DNA of 64,000 nucleotides from Jeotgalibaca dankookensis (GTDB taxonomy: Bacteria > Bacillota > Bacilli > Lactobacillales > Aerococcaceae), in contig NZ_CP019728.1 of NCBI RefSeq assembly GCF_002005405.1, forward strand, positions 806,001 to 870,000, given 5' to 3'. The notes under the pieces are model-generated. The model was given only the letters and a program-made list of their open reading frames with translations. It was not told where the DNA came from and ran no database searches. Below, piece after piece: positions 9,433 through 19,214 of this stretch (the stretch's first letter is position 1; each line of letters starts with the position of its first letter). The position numbers and the translations under genes are program-made.

Positions 9433-10185
9433 ATGGCTCTTTTAGATAAAAAAAAGGATTTGTCTTTTAAAAAAGACGGACAAATACCCAAACATATTGC
9501 AATTATTATGGATGGAAATGGTAGATGGGCAAAAAAACGCTTTATGCCTAGAGTATACGGGCATAAAGAAGGAATGAATACAGTAAAAAAAATTGCGATT
9601 CATGCCCAAGAAATAGGCGTCAAGGTTTTAACTCTTTATGCATTCTCGACAGAAAATTGGAAACGTCCTAAGGATGAAGTTTCTTATTTGATGAGTTTGC
9701 CGGTTGATTTTTTTGATGTTTTTATGGGTGACCTAATCAAAAATAATATTCGTGTGATGACCATTGGTTGGAATGAACAGCTACCTGAAAAGACAAAAGA
9801 TGCCGTATTGCAGGCTGTTGAAAAGACAAAGAACAATACCGGAATGATATTAAATTTTGCACTTAATTATGGTTCTCGACAAGAAATTGTCGAAATGACA
9901 CGACAGGTTGCCCAAAAAGTGGCTGCGGGGGAAGTGTCCGCAGATGAAATCGATGAAACCTTTATATCGCAGGCTCTTTTTACAAATAAACTTGGACCCT
10001 ATCATGATCCTGAATTGATTATTCGAACAAGTGGTGAAATTCGAATTAGTAACTTTTTGCTTTGGCAAATTGCCTACAGTGAATTCTACTTTACAGATGT
10101 ATACTGGCCTGATTTTACAAATGCCACTTTAGAATCTGCTATTGCGGACTATCAAGATAGAAATCGCCGTTTTGGCGGATTGTGA
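9433..10185 (+). CDS. uppS: Undecaprenyl diphosphate synthase
   Basis: UppS condenses isopentenyl diphosphate units onto farnesyl diphosphate to make the C55 carrier lipid for peptidoglycan and teichoic acids. The signature HIAIIMDGNGRWAKKR carries the catalytic Asp27. FSTENWKRP, RTSGEIRISNFLLWQ and AYSEFYFTD complete the conserved regions. ATG at 9433 gives 250 residues; an upstream GTG would add nine unlikely residues. The stop lies eight bases before cdsA. A divergent paralogue is encoded at about 60.2-60.9 kb. Confidence 0.95.
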   Translation: MALLDKKKDLSFKKDGQIPKHIAIIMDGNGRWAKKRFMPRVYGHKEGMNTVKKIAIHAQEIGVKVLTLYAFSTENWKRPKDEVSYLMSLPVDFFDVFMGDLIKNNIRVMTIGWNEQLPEKTKDAVLQAVEKTKNNTGMILNFALNYGSRQEIVEMTRQVAQKVAAGEVSADEIDETFISQALFTNKLGPYHDPELIIRTSGEIRISNFLLWQIAYSEFYFTDVYWPDFTNATLESAIADYQDRNRRFGGL

Positions 10186-10193
10186 GGAATAGG

Positions 10194-10988
10194 ATGAAAA
10201 CAAGAATTATTACCGGTATTATCGGACTAATGATTTTTTTACCCATTGTTTGGATAGGCAGTTGGCCTTTAACAGTAGGGACCTTAGTTCTGGGTTTGAT
10301 AGGTATTTCAGAATTGTTTAATATGAAAAAACTATCTTTTTTTTCAATCACAGGTTTATTGACTTCTCTTATGACGGTTTTAATCATTTTACCGGAAGAA
10401 TGGTTGACTTTTATTCCTAATGGATTAAGCATGTGGAACCTTTATTTTGTTTATGCAATGGCGTTGATGTTAATAACCGTATTTTCAGGCAACACGTTTA
10501 CTTTTGATGATGCTGGCGTTTTATTACTGGCTTCTTTGTATATCGGTACAGGATTCCATTATTTTATTCAAACAGCAGAAATTGGTTTTTATATGGTCAT
10601 GTTTGTAATGTTAGTTATTTGGTCCACTGATATTGGTGCTTATGCTATTGGTATGAAGCTAGGCAAAAATAAATTGGCTCCCGTTATTAGTCCGAATAAA
10701 TCCATTGAAGGAGCAGTAGGTGGAATTATAACAGCAGTTATAGTCAGTATCATTTATATGCAGTTCTATAATCCTTTCAATTTCTCGATTGTCATGATCA
10801 TGCTACTCGCAGGAGTCATGTCTGTTTTTGGGCAATTGGGTGATTTAACAGAGTCTGCTTATAAACGTTATTTCGAAGTCAAAGATTCGGGAAAACTATT
10901 ACCAGGTCATGGTGGTATTTTAGATCGATTTGATAGTACACTGTTTGTTATGCCTTTATTTCAAATCATCTTACTTATTGTTCAATAA
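10194..10988 (+). CDS. cdsA: Phosphatidate cytidylyltransferase
   Basis: CdsA makes CDP-diacylglycerol from phosphatidic acid and CTP, the branch point for phosphatidylglycerol and cardiolipin. It is a multi-pass membrane protein of 264 residues with about seven to eight hydrophobic helices. The family signature SAYKRYFEVKDSGKLLPGHG, followed by GILDRFDS, lies near the C-terminus. ATG at 10194 follows a GAGG-type ribosome-binding site overlapping the uppS stop, so it is coupled to uppS. The uppS-cdsA-rseP order is widely conserved. Confidence 0.95.
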   Translation: MKTRIITGIIGLMIFLPIVWIGSWPLTVGTLVLGLIGISELFNMKKLSFFSITGLLTSLMTVLIILPEEWLTFIPNGLSMWNLYFVYAMALMLITVFSGNTFTFDDAGVLLLASLYIGTGFHYFIQTAEIGFYMVMFVMLVIWSTDIGAYAIGMKLGKNKLAPVISPNKSIEGAVGGIITAVIVSIIYMQFYNPFNFSIVMIMLLAGVMSVFGQLGDLTESAYKRYFEVKDSGKLLPGHGGILDRFDSTLFVMPLFQIILLIVQ

Positions 10989-10999
10989 TTCATCAGAGA

Positions 11000-12289
11000 A
11001 TGGGAAGTGGTTTTTTGTTACAGACGATTTTAATCTTTTTAATTATTTTTAGTATTTTAGTTATTATTCATGAGTTCGGACATTTTTACTTTGCCAAAAA
11101 AGCTGGTATCCTTGTACGTGAATTTGCAATTGGGATGGGACCTAAAATGTTTTCACATAGGAAAAACGGCACTACCTACACCGTCCGTATTTTTCCTTTA
11201 GGCGGCTATGTTCGCATGGCTGGTTACGGGGATGACGAGATGGAATTACGTGCAGGCATGTTGGTTAAAATTAAATTAGATGATGCCAATACGATTACTG
11301 AAATCGATTTGAGTGATAAACAACAATTAGATGGTGTCCCAATGGAGCTTGTTGCTTATGACCTTGATAAAGATATGTACCTAGAAGGAAATGTTGCCGG
11401 TCGTGATGGTTTGGTTCGGTATACAGTTAAACGCGACGCTTTAATAACTGAACCAGATGGCACTCAAGTACAAGTTGCACCTTTAGATGTGCAATTCCAA
11501 TCTGCTCCTTTACTTAAACGAATGATGACAAATTTTGCTGGACCTATGAACAATTTTATTCTAGGTATTCTTGTTTTCTCAGCTATTGCTTTTATTCAAG
11601 GTGGCGTTCTAGTTAATGAAAGCCGAATTGGCGAGATTAGTCCCAATAGTCCAGCTCAAGAGGCAGGATTACAAGAGGGTGATCAAGTGACTGCTATCAA
11701 TGGTCAAGAAGTTAAGTTATGGCCTGAGCTGGTTCAAACGATTCAATCGAGTCCGAATGAACTTTTATTATTAAAAGTAAAGTCACAATCCGACGATTCT
11801 GTTAAAGAAGTTTCGATTACGCCGAGCATTCAAACAGACGAAGATGGCAATGAATATGGCCAGATTGGTATTATGCAAGCTATTGAAAGATCTTTTTCTA
11901 GTAAGATTATTTATGGCTTTACTCAAACCTGGTTTATTATTACGTCTATTTTTAGTTTGATAGGCTCTATGTTTACAAGAGGGTTTGATGTAAATGCCTT
12001 TGGTGGACCAGTAGCTATTTATGCAGCTACAGAAGAGGTGGTTGGGTATGGTTTTATGAGTATTTTAAGCTTTCTCGGATATTTAAGTGTCAATCTAGGA
12101 ACAGTTAACCTCTTACCGGTCCCAGCACTTGATGGTGGCAAACTCCTTTTAAATCTTGTTGAAGGTGTTAGAGGAAAACCACTTGAACCTGAAAAAGAAA
12201 GCATCATTACATTGATAGGCGTTGTCATGCTCCTTCTTTTAATGGTTGTTATTACGTGGAATGATATCCAACGGTTCTTTTTTGGTTAA
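11000..12289 (+). CDS. rseP: Site-2 intramembrane zinc metalloprotease RseP/Eep
   Basis: RseP cuts transmembrane segments of signal peptides and regulators; in enterococci the homologue Eep matures peptide pheromones. The active site HEFGH (24-28) lies in the first helix and the partner motif PVPALDGG near residue 377. A PDZ domain covers about 205-290 (NSPAQEAGLQEGDQVTAINGQ). The 429-residue length fits Lactobacillales. The start is uncertain: ATG at 11000 has a poor ribosome-binding site, while an in-frame TTG at 11015 follows GGGAAGTGG and would remove five residues. Confidence 0.93.
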   Translation: MGSGFLLQTILIFLIIFSILVIIHEFGHFYFAKKAGILVREFAIGMGPKMFSHRKNGTTYTVRIFPLGGYVRMAGYGDDEMELRAGMLVKIKLDDANTITEIDLSDKQQLDGVPMELVAYDLDKDMYLEGNVAGRDGLVRYTVKRDALITEPDGTQVQVAPLDVQFQSAPLLKRMMTNFAGPMNNFILGILVFSAIAFIQGGVLVNESRIGEISPNSPAQEAGLQEGDQVTAINGQEVKLWPELVQTIQSSPNELLLLKVKSQSDDSVKEVSITPSIQTDEDGNEYGQIGIMQAIERSFSSKIIYGFTQTWFIITSIFSLIGSMFTRGFDVNAFGGPVAIYAATEEVVGYGFMSILSFLGYLSVNLGTVNLLPVPALDGGKLLLNLVEGVRGKPLEPEKESIITLIGVVMLLLLMVVITWNDIQRFFFG

Positions 12290-12300
12290 TAAATGAGCAG

Positions 12301-12340
12301 AAAATTCAAAGATTTCATTTCATGAACTCTTTGAATTTTT
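12301..12340 (+). terminator. Terminator after rseP
   Basis: AAAATTCAAAGA pairs with TCTTTGAATTTT, a 12-base stem, followed by T. It separates the uppS-cdsA-rseP group from polC. Confidence 0.75.
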
Positions 12341-12372
12341 ATTGGCTTAAAAGTAGAAAGTAGGTTAAAAGT

Positions 12373-15300
12373 TTGAATAAAAAGCAATTGTTTCAAAAAT
12401 TATTAGAACAACTTAACCTCCAACATGAATATGACTACCTTCCTTATTTAGAAAATGGTTCTGTTGATCAGGTTTTGGTGTATAAGAAGGCTAAACAGTG
12501 GGTTTTCGTTTTGAAGTTTGATGATATTTTACCTTTTGAAGTTTTCCAACTGTTAGCAACCCGTTTAAAAACATCTTTTAAACATGTTGCGGCAGTAGAT
12601 TTACGTATTAAAACGCGTCAACCAAAAGTGACTGACGAAAAAATTAGCGACTATTGGCAATTAGCAGTTGTCCGTAGCAATATTTCCTCACCCGTAGTGA
12701 GTGGCATTCTTAATAATAATGTCCCTGCTATTTTAAATAATGTAGTGACCTTAACATTATCCAATGAAATTACCAAGAATCACTTAAAAGATAATTATTT
12801 GGCTATCCTTCAACAAAGTTTTCTAGTTTTAGGCTTTCCCGAATTCCAAATTCAGTTAGATATTAATAAAGAAGCTTCTGAACTGATGCACCAAGAGTAT
12901 AGAGAACGTAAACAAGAACAAGAAGAAATGATGATTAAACAAGCAGAAGAAAGTTTAGCCATTCAAGAAACTGAACAAGGTAAACGCAATGAAGGTGGGG
13001 CAGTAGGCCCTATTCAATTAGGAAGTCGCATCCCAGAGAAAGTAGAATTACGTCAGATGTTAACGATTACGGAAGAAGAGCGATCTGTTGTCGTGCAAGG
13101 AAATATTTTTGACAGTGAAATTCGTGAACTGCGATCCGGACGAAAATTACTTATTTTTAAAATAACTGACTACACCTCATCCTTTACGGTTAAGATTTTC
13201 TCAAATAATGAACAAGATGAACAAAATTTTGAAAAAGTAACCAAAGGGAAATGGGTAAGGGTACGGGGTAACGTTCAAGAAGACACCTTTATGCGGGATT
13301 TAGTTATTAATGGGCGCGACGTTAATGAAGTTTATGTGCCCGAGCGCCTGGACCGTGCGCCAGAAGGCGAAAAACGCGTGGAGCTTCATTTGCATTCGAA
13401 TATGAGTCAAATGGATGCAACCAATGGTATTGGCGACTATGTAGCTCAAGCTGCTAAATGGGGCCACAAGACAATTGCTATTACCGATCACGCTGGTGCA
13501 CAATCTTTTCCTGATGCGCACGCTGCTGGTCAAAAACATGGGGTTAAGATATTGTACGGTATTGAGGCAAATGTTGTAGATGATGGTGTGCCGGTAGCTT
13601 ATAATCCGGTTCACCGTGAATTAGCCGAAGACACTTATGTCGTTTTTGATGTTGAAACAACGGGTCTTTCAGCCGTTTATGACCGTATCATTGAATTGGC
13701 TGCCGTTAAAATGTACAAAGGAAATGTAATTGATACCTTTGAGGCCTTCATTAATCCAGGGGTTGCCTTATCACAAACCATTATCCGCTTAACCGGTATT
13801 ACCGACAGTATGTTAAAAGATGCTCCACCAGAAGAAGATGTGGTTCCGAAATTTAAAGAGTTTTGTGAAGATGCCATATTAGTCGCACACAATGCTTCTT
13901 TTGATATGGCTTTTCTTAACAAAAGTTATGAACGAAATGGCATGTCCGATGCACCAAATCCTGTTATAGATACGTTAGAACTTTCGCGCTTTCTACATCC
14001 ACATATGAAGTCTCATCGCTTAAACACTTTAGCAAAACGTTATAATGTTAATTTAGAACAACATCACCGTGCTGTTTTTGACGCGGAGACAACGGGCCAT
14101 TTGTGCTGGATTTTTATAAAAGAAGCTAAAGATGAATTTAATATCCATTACCATGATGAATTAAATAGTGGGGTCGGAAAAGGTGATGCCTATAAACGCG
14201 CACGTCCATTCCATGCTACTCTATTAGCTAAAAATCAAGCGGGTTTAAAAGATTTGTTTAAGCTGATTAGTGCTTCTAACGTAGAATATTTTTACCGTAC
14301 CCCTAGAATTCCACGCAGTCTATTAATAGAGTATCGTGAAAATATACTTGTTGGATCTGCTTGTAGTAATGGCGAAATATTTGAAGCGATGATGCAAAAA
14401 GGAAGAGATGAGGCTCATGAGCGTGCTAAATTCTATGATTTTATTGAAGTTATGCCTAAAGATGTTTATAAGCCTCTTCTTCAAAATGAGTTAGTTAAAA
14501 ATGAAGCCGATTTAGAAGAAATCATTCGCGAAATTGTTTCAATTGGTCAAGAAATGCAAAAGCCAGTTGTTGCGACTGGTAATGTGCATTACCTAAATCG
14601 AGAAGACGCCGTTTACCGTGAAATATTAGTAGGTTCATTAAAAATTAATCAAGGAAAAGAATTAAACTTGCCAGAAGCGCATTTTCGTTCGACTGATGAA
14701 ATGCTGAATGACTTCCAGTTTCTTGGAAAAGAACTTGCCAAGGAAATTGTTGTCGATAATACAAATAAAATAGCTGATAGCATTGAAGAAATGACTCCTA
14801 TAAAAAGCGAACTGTTTACGCCAAATATTGAAGGTGCCAATGAAGAAATCCGTGAGCTAGCTTATACGGAAGCCAAACGCCTTTATGGAGATTTTTTACC
14901 AGAAATTGTTGAAAAACGTCTTGAAAAGGAATTGAAAAGTATCATTGGTAATGGTTTCGCTGTCATTTACCTTATTTCTCAGAAATTAGTTTTAAAAAGT
15001 AATCAAGATGGTTATCTAGTAGGTTCACGGGGATCAGTTGGATCCAGTTTTGTAGCTACGATGACCGGGATAACAGAAGTAAATCCTCTTCCCCCTCATT
15101 ACCGGTGTCCAAATTGTTCTTATAATCATTTCATTTTAGATGGATCGATTGGATCAGGTTTTGACCTAGAAGAAAAGAACTGTCCAGAATGCGGTACCAG
15201 AATGGATCAAGATGGCCATGATATTCCTTTTGAAACCTTTTTGGGTTTTTACGGCGATAAGGTTCCTGATATTGATTTGAATTTTTCTGGAGAATACCAA

Positions 15301-16692
15301 GCCCAAGCACATGCCTATACAAAAGAACTGTTTGGTGAGGATTACGTGTATCGTGCTGGAACAATTGGTACGGTAGCTGATAAAACGGCGTATGGTTATG
15401 TAAAAGGGTTTGAACGAGATCATGAAAAAAATTATTCAGCTGCCGAAGTAGATCGCTTGGCTAAAGGGTTTACAGGTGTAAAACGTACAACTGGCCAGCA
15501 TCCGGGAGGAATTATTGTTATTCCCGATTACATGGATGTTTATGATTTTACACCGATTCAGTTCCCGGCTGATGACCAATCTTCAGAGTGGAAAACGACG
15601 CATTTTGATTTCCACTCCATTCATGATAATGTTTTAAAACTGGATATTCTTGGACATGATGATCCAACCATGATTCGTATGTTACAAGACTTATCAGGAA
15701 TTGATCCAGAAACCATCCCGCCTAATGATCCAGAAGTCATGAAGATATTTAGCGGTACAGAAGTCTTGGGAGTTACTCCGGAACAGATATTGAGTAAAAC
15801 AGGAACACTCGGAGTCCCTGAATTTGGTACCCGTTTTGTACGTGGTATGTTGGAACAAACCAAGCCTTCGACTTTTGCTGAGTTATTACAAATTTCAGGA
15901 TTATCACACGGAACAGACGTTTACTTAGGGAATGCTGAAGAGTTAATTAGAGAAAAAAATATTCCATTGGCAGACGTGATTGGTTGCCGGGATGATATTA
16001 TGGTTTATTTAATTCATCACGGATTAGAAGATGGATTAGCATTTAACATTATGGAACACGTTAGGAAAGGTAGAGGAATTCCTGCTGAGTGGCAGGCTGA
16101 AATGCGTGCCAAGGCGATCCCTGAGTGGTACATCCAATCATGTTTAAAAATTAAATATATGTTTCCTAAAGCACATGCGGCTGCTTATGTTCTAATGGCT
16201 TTGCGTGTTGCATATTTCAAAGTCCATGATCCTCTTTTATATTACGCTGCTTATTTTTCAATCCGAGCGACTGATTTTGATTTAGTTGCGATGGTAGAAG
16301 GTAAGGATGCAATTAAAATAAAGATGAAAGAAATTATAGATAAAGGGTTAGACGCTTCTGTAAAAGAAAAGAATTTATTAACCGTTTTAGAGATTGCTAA
16401 CGAAATGGTTGAACGTGGTTTTACTTTTAAAATGGTTGATATTGAAAAATCAGATGCACGTGATTTTACAATTGATGGTAACAGTTTACTTGCACCATTT
16501 CGTACGATTGCAGGTCTTGGAGATAATGTTGCTAAGCAAATTGTCCAAGCACGCCAAGAGCAACCTTTTTTATCTAAAGAAGACCTAGCTAAAAGAGGGA
16601 AAGTTTCTAAAACTGTTATTGAATATATGGATGAAAATGATGTTTTAATTGGTTTACCCGATGAAAATCAATTATCATTGTTCGATTTTTAA
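12373..16692 (+). CDS. polC: DNA polymerase III alpha subunit, PolC type (Gram-positive)
   Basis: PolC is the replicative polymerase of low-GC Gram-positives, with its own proofreading nuclease. Order: N-terminal domain; OB fold (about 225-320); PHP part 1 with [13 protein letters not shown] (about 337); a DEDDh exonuclease inserted in PHP with FDVETTG (about 424); PHP part 2; palm region with [10 protein letters not shown] (about 880). A zinc module follows with CPNC (about 914) and CPEC (about 937), then the catalytic [12 protein letters not shown] (about 965). Fingers and a helix-hairpin-helix end the 1,439-residue protein. The start is TTG, with a weak GTAGG ribosome-binding site. Confidence 0.98.
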   Translation: MNKKQLFQKLLEQLNLQHEYDYLPYLENGSVDQVLVYKKAKQWVFVLKFDDILPFEVFQLLATRLKTSFKHVAAVDLRIKTRQPKVTDEKISDYWQLAVVRSNISSPVVSGILNNNVPAILNNVVTLTLSNEITKNHLKDNYLAILQQSFLVLGFPEFQIQLDINKEASELMHQEYRERKQEQEEMMIKQAEESLAIQETEQGKRNEGGAVGPIQLGSRIPEKVELRQMLTITEEERSVVVQGNIFDSEIRELRSGRKLLIFKITDYTSSFTVKIFSNNEQDEQNFEKVTKGKWVRVRGNVQEDTFMRDLVINGRDVNEVYVPERLDRAPEGEKRVELHLHSNMSQMDATNGIGDYVAQAAKWGHKTIAITDHAGAQSFPDAHAAGQKHGVKILYGIEANVVDDGVPVAYNPVHRELAEDTYVVFDVETTGLSAVYDRIIELAAVKMYKGNVIDTFEAFINPGVALSQTIIRLTGITDSMLKDAPPEEDVVPKFKEFCEDAILVAHNASFDMAFLNKSYERNGMSDAPNPVIDTLELSRFLHPHMKSHRLNTLAKRYNVNLEQHHRAVFDAETTGHLCWIFIKEAKDEFNIHYHDELNSGVGKGDAYKRARPFHATLLAKNQAGLKDLFKLISASNVEYFYRTPRIPRSLLIEYRENILVGSACSNGEIFEAMMQKGRDEAHERAKFYDFIEVMPKDVYKPLLQNELVKNEADLEEIIREIVSIGQEMQKPVVATGNVHYLNREDAVYREILVGSLKINQGKELNLPEAHFRSTDEMLNDFQFLGKELAKEIVVDNTNKIADSIEEMTPIKSELFTPNIEGANEEIRELAYTEAKRLYGDFLPEIVEKRLEKELKSIIGNGFAVIYLISQKLVLKSNQDGYLVGSRGSVGSSFVATMTGITEVNPLPPHYRCPNCSYNHFILDGSIGSGFDLEEKNCPECGTRMDQDGHDIPFETFLGFYGDKVPDIDLNFSGEYQAQAHAYTKELFGEDYVYRAGTIGTVADKTAYGYVKGFERDHEKNYSAAEVDRLAKGFTGVKRTTGQHPGGIIVIPDYMDVYDFTPIQFPADDQSSEWKTTHFDFHSIHDNVLKLDILGHDDPTMIRMLQDLSGIDPETIPPNDPEVMKIFSGTEVLGVTPEQILSKTGTLGVPEFGTRFVRGMLEQTKPSTFAELLQISGLSHGTDVYLGNAEELIREKNIPLADVIGCRDDIMVYLIHHGLEDGLAFNIMEHVRKGRGIPAEWQAEMRAKAIPEWYIQSCLKIKYMFPKAHAAAYVLMALRVAYFKVHDPLLYYAAYFSIRATDFDLVAMVEGKDAIKIKMKEIIDKGLDASVKEKNLLTVLEIANEMVERGFTFKMVDIEKSDARDFTIDGNSLLAPFRTIAGLGDNVAKQIVQARQEQPFLSKEDLAKRGKVSKTVIEYMDENDVLIGLPDENQLSLFDF

Positions 16693-16719
16693 AAGAAAGT
16701 CTTATAGATAGCTGTTTTC

Positions 16720-16748
16720 TTGCAAATAACACGTTTTTAGTGTATGAT
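16720..16748 (+). promoter_or_regulatory. Promoter of the rimP-nusA-infB operon
   Basis: TTGCAA, a 17-base spacer and TATGAT, about 100 bases before rimP and followed by a GC-rich hairpin. Confidence 0.75.
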
Positions 16749-16770
16749 TATCTAAGAATTAGAACTAGGG

Positions 16771-16800
16771 GGGAGTGAGCGGAGACGCTCACTCCTTTTA
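16771..16800 (+). promoter_or_regulatory. Leader hairpin / possible attenuator before rimP
   Basis: Perfect nine-base stem GGAGTGAGC / GCTCACTCC with a six-base loop, followed by TTTTATAT. It lies about 15 bases after the predicted transcription start, so it could act as a terminator in the leader of the operon that encodes NusA itself. Confidence 0.65.
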
Positions 16801-16849
16801 TATGAATTGACTAAACATAATGGTTTTTTAAACAAAAGGGAGGGTTTTT

Positions 16850-17323
16850 GTGAGTCGAGTAGTTGAGATTGTAGAAGAATTGGTCACACCAATTGTTGAG
16901 AGTCGTCATTTTGAATTAGTTGATATAGAGTTTTTAAAAGAAGGTAAGAATTGGTTTTTGCGTGTCTATATTGATAAACCAGGTGGGATTGATATTGAAG
17001 AGTGTGCTTGGGTGAGTGAGCAACTCAGTGAGAAAATGGACGCGATTGAACCGGATCCAATTCCGCAAGCATATTTTTTAGAAGTATCCTCACCTGGAGC
17101 TGAACGGCCATTAAAAACAGAAAAAGACTTGCAAGAGGCGATTGGAAGCTACGTGCATTTTTCATTTTACCAAAATTTTGAAGGTGAAAAATTTTATGAA
17201 GGAACACTTCTTTCAGTGACAGACGAAACTGTAAGATTAGAAGTAAAAATTAAAACACGTACAAAAATTATTGAAATACCACGAAAAATAATTGCAAAAG
17301 CGAGACTGGCAATTAAATTTTAA
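16850..17323 (+). CDS. rimP: Ribosome maturation factor RimP
   Basis: RimP assists late assembly of the 30S subunit. The 157-residue protein shows the two-domain layout: an N-terminal alpha/beta domain with RHFELVDIEFLKEGKNWFLRVYIDKPGGI and the conserved YFLEVSSPGAERPL segment, and a C-terminal SH3-like barrel from about residue 90. The start is GTG, preceded by AGGGAGGG. It is the first gene of the rimP-nusA-ylxR-ylxQ-infB-rbfA operon, the order found in Bacillus and relatives. Confidence 0.95.
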   Translation: MSRVVEIVEELVTPIVESRHFELVDIEFLKEGKNWFLRVYIDKPGGIDIEECAWVSEQLSEKMDAIEPDPIPQAYFLEVSSPGAERPLKTEKDLQEAIGSYVHFSFYQNFEGEKFYEGTLLSVTDETVRLEVKIKTRTKIIEIPRKIIAKARLAIKF

Positions 17324-17348
17324 GAAACAGTAAGGAGTGACATAAGGA

Positions 17349-18590
17349 ATGAATAAAGAGATGCTGAATGCTCTTGATGTATTAGAAAAAGAGAAAGGTA
17401 TTTCTAAGGAAATCGTAGCAAGCGCACTGGAAGCGGCACTTGTATCAGCTTACAAGCGTAACTATGGTCAAGCCCAAAACGTTGAAGTAGAATTTAATAC
17501 CGATACTGGTAATATTAACGTTTATTCTGTTAAGGAAGTTGTCGAGATGGTTTTTGATTCGACGCTAGAAGTTGACATAAAAGATGCCTTAGAAATGAAT
17601 AAAGCTTATGAAATAGGCGATAAAATTCGCTTTGAAGTAACACCGAAAGACTTTGGACGGATTGCCGCTCAAACAGCCAAACAAGTCATTATGCAACGAA
17701 TTCGTGAAGCAGAACGCAGCATTATTTATGATGAATTTATCGCTTATGAAAACGACATTTTAAACGGAGTGGTTGAACGTCAAGATTCACGTTATATTTA
17801 TGTAAATCTAGGTAAAATTGAAGCAGTTCTTGCTAAACAGGAACAAATCCCCGGAGAAGAGTACCAAGCACGTGATCGTATAAAAGTCTATGTGACAAAG
17901 GTTGAAAACACCTCTAAGGGGCCACAAGTTTTTGTAAGTCGTAGCCATCCAGATTTATTAAAACGTTTATTCGAACAAGAAGTGCCTGAAATCTATGATG
18001 GCGTTGTTGAGATTGTCTCAATTGCTCGCGAAGCTGGCGATCGCTCAAAAGTAGCTGTTCGTTCACGCGACGAAAACGTTGACCCAGTTGGAACCTGCGT
18101 AGGACCACGTGGCCAGCGTGTACAAGCAATCGTTAACGAATTGCGTGGAGAAAATATGGATATTGTTGAGTGGAGTGAAGATCCAGCAACTTACATAGGG
18201 AATGCATTAAACCCAGCTCAAGTTGTTCGTGTGGATTTCCATCCAGAAAACAATAGCTGTACCGTTGTTGTTCCTGACTATCAATTGTCTTTAGCAATTG
18301 GAAAAAAAGGGCAAAATGCACGTTTAGCTGCTAAGCTAACCGGTTATAAAATCGATATCAAGTCAGAAGCCGACTACAATCGTTTACTTATTCAATCGCA
18401 ACAAGCTATCAAGGAAGAACCTGCCTTAGTAGAAGAACTTGAAGAAATGACCGAAGCAGATGATATCATTAAGACAGAAGAAATCGGTGAACATATTTAC
18501 AACGCTGAAGAGGTTGAAGAGCAAATTTCAGATATTGAAGCTGATCCTGAGCAAGATTACAGTGAGCTTTTAGATGAAGCTGGACAATAA
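17349..18590 (+). CDS. nusA: Transcription termination/antitermination factor NusA
   Basis: NusA binds RNA polymerase and nascent RNA to modulate pausing and termination. The N-terminal polymerase-binding domain (1-130) is followed by an S1 domain (about 135-200) and two KH domains. The first KH region holds DPVGTCVGPRGQRVQAI and the second LSLAIGKKGQNARLAAKLTG. An acidic tail of about 60 residues ends the protein, as in Firmicutes, which lack the proteobacterial acidic-repeat domains. It is 413 residues long. It is co-transcribed with rimP and may regulate its own leader hairpin. Confidence 0.97.
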   Translation: MNKEMLNALDVLEKEKGISKEIVASALEAALVSAYKRNYGQAQNVEVEFNTDTGNINVYSVKEVVEMVFDSTLEVDIKDALEMNKAYEIGDKIRFEVTPKDFGRIAAQTAKQVIMQRIREAERSIIYDEFIAYENDILNGVVERQDSRYIYVNLGKIEAVLAKQEQIPGEEYQARDRIKVYVTKVENTSKGPQVFVSRSHPDLLKRLFEQEVPEIYDGVVEIVSIAREAGDRSKVAVRSRDENVDPVGTCVGPRGQRVQAIVNELRGENMDIVEWSEDPATYIGNALNPAQVVRVDFHPENNSCTVVVPDYQLSLAIGKKGQNARLAAKLTGYKIDIKSEADYNRLLIQSQQAIKEEPALVEELEEMTEADDIIKTEEIGEHIYNAEEVEEQISDIEADPEQDYSELLDEAGQ

Positions 18591-18603
18591 GAGGTGATGA
18601 TTG

Positions 18604-18885
18604 ATGAAGAAGAAAGTTCCAATGCGCCGTTGCATTGTATCGAATGAGATGAAACCAAAGAAAGAAATGATTCGAATCGTTAAAACACCAAAAGGAGAGT
18701 TAGCAATCGATCCAACTGGTAAAAAGAACGGTCGTGGTGCTTATATCTCCATGGAGCCTACATTAGTCGAAAAGGCTAAAAAGCAACATTTGTTAGATCG
18801 TCAATTTGGAATGACTGTTAGTGATGATTTTTATGGTGAACTTTATGAATACGTCGACCATCAAAAAGCTAGGAGTTTACTATAA
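18604..18885 (+). CDS. ylxR: YlxR-family RNA-binding protein
   Basis: This small basic protein (93 residues) has the YlxR/DUF448 pattern RRCIVSNEMKPKKEMIRIV followed by NGRGAYIS. Bacillus YlxR has been reported to bind and modulate RNase P RNA; that role is from the family, not this sequence. ATG at 18604 follows GAGGTGAT. The stop overlaps the next start by one base (TAATG), coupling it to ylxQ. Confidence 0.93.
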   Translation: MKKKVPMRRCIVSNEMKPKKEMIRIVKTPKGELAIDPTGKKNGRGAYISMEPTLVEKAKKQHLLDRQFGMTVSDDFYGELYEYVDHQKARSLL

Positions 18886-19202
18886 TGACACCAGAAGACA
18901 AACAGATGAACTTGCTTGGTTTGGCACTACGAGCAGGTAAACTTATTACGGGTGAAGATTTAACTATAAAAGCTATTCAAAATGGAAAAGCTAAATTAGT
19001 TGTTGTGGCGACAACAGCGAGTGATAATACACGTGAAAAGTTAACAAATAAATGTCTATACTACAATGTTCCGCTTGAGATTGCTTTTACCTCTGACGAG
19101 ATAAGCTCTGCCATTGGGAAAAGCCGTTCAATTTGTGCTTTTACAGATAAAGGCTTTGCGAACAGTTATCTTAAACTGAAAGGAACGAATACTATGAAAT
19201 AA
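18885..19202 (+). CDS. ylxQ: YlxQ, L7Ae-family RNA-binding protein
   Basis: A 105-residue L7Ae/L30e-fold protein; such proteins bind kink-turns in RNA. Visible are NLLGLALRAGKLITGEDL near the N-terminus, the KLVVVATTASDNTREKL strand-helix, and a C-terminal ICAFTDKGFANSYLKL. The target RNA of YlxQ is not established. It starts in the ylxR stop codon and sits 12 bases before infB, so it is firmly inside the operon. Confidence 0.93.
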   Translation: MTPEDKQMNLLGLALRAGKLITGEDLTIKAIQNGKAKLVVVATTASDNTREKLTNKCLYYNVPLEIAFTSDEISSAIGKSRSICAFTDKGFANSYLKLKGTNTMK

Positions 19203-19214
19203 GGATGTGAGGAC

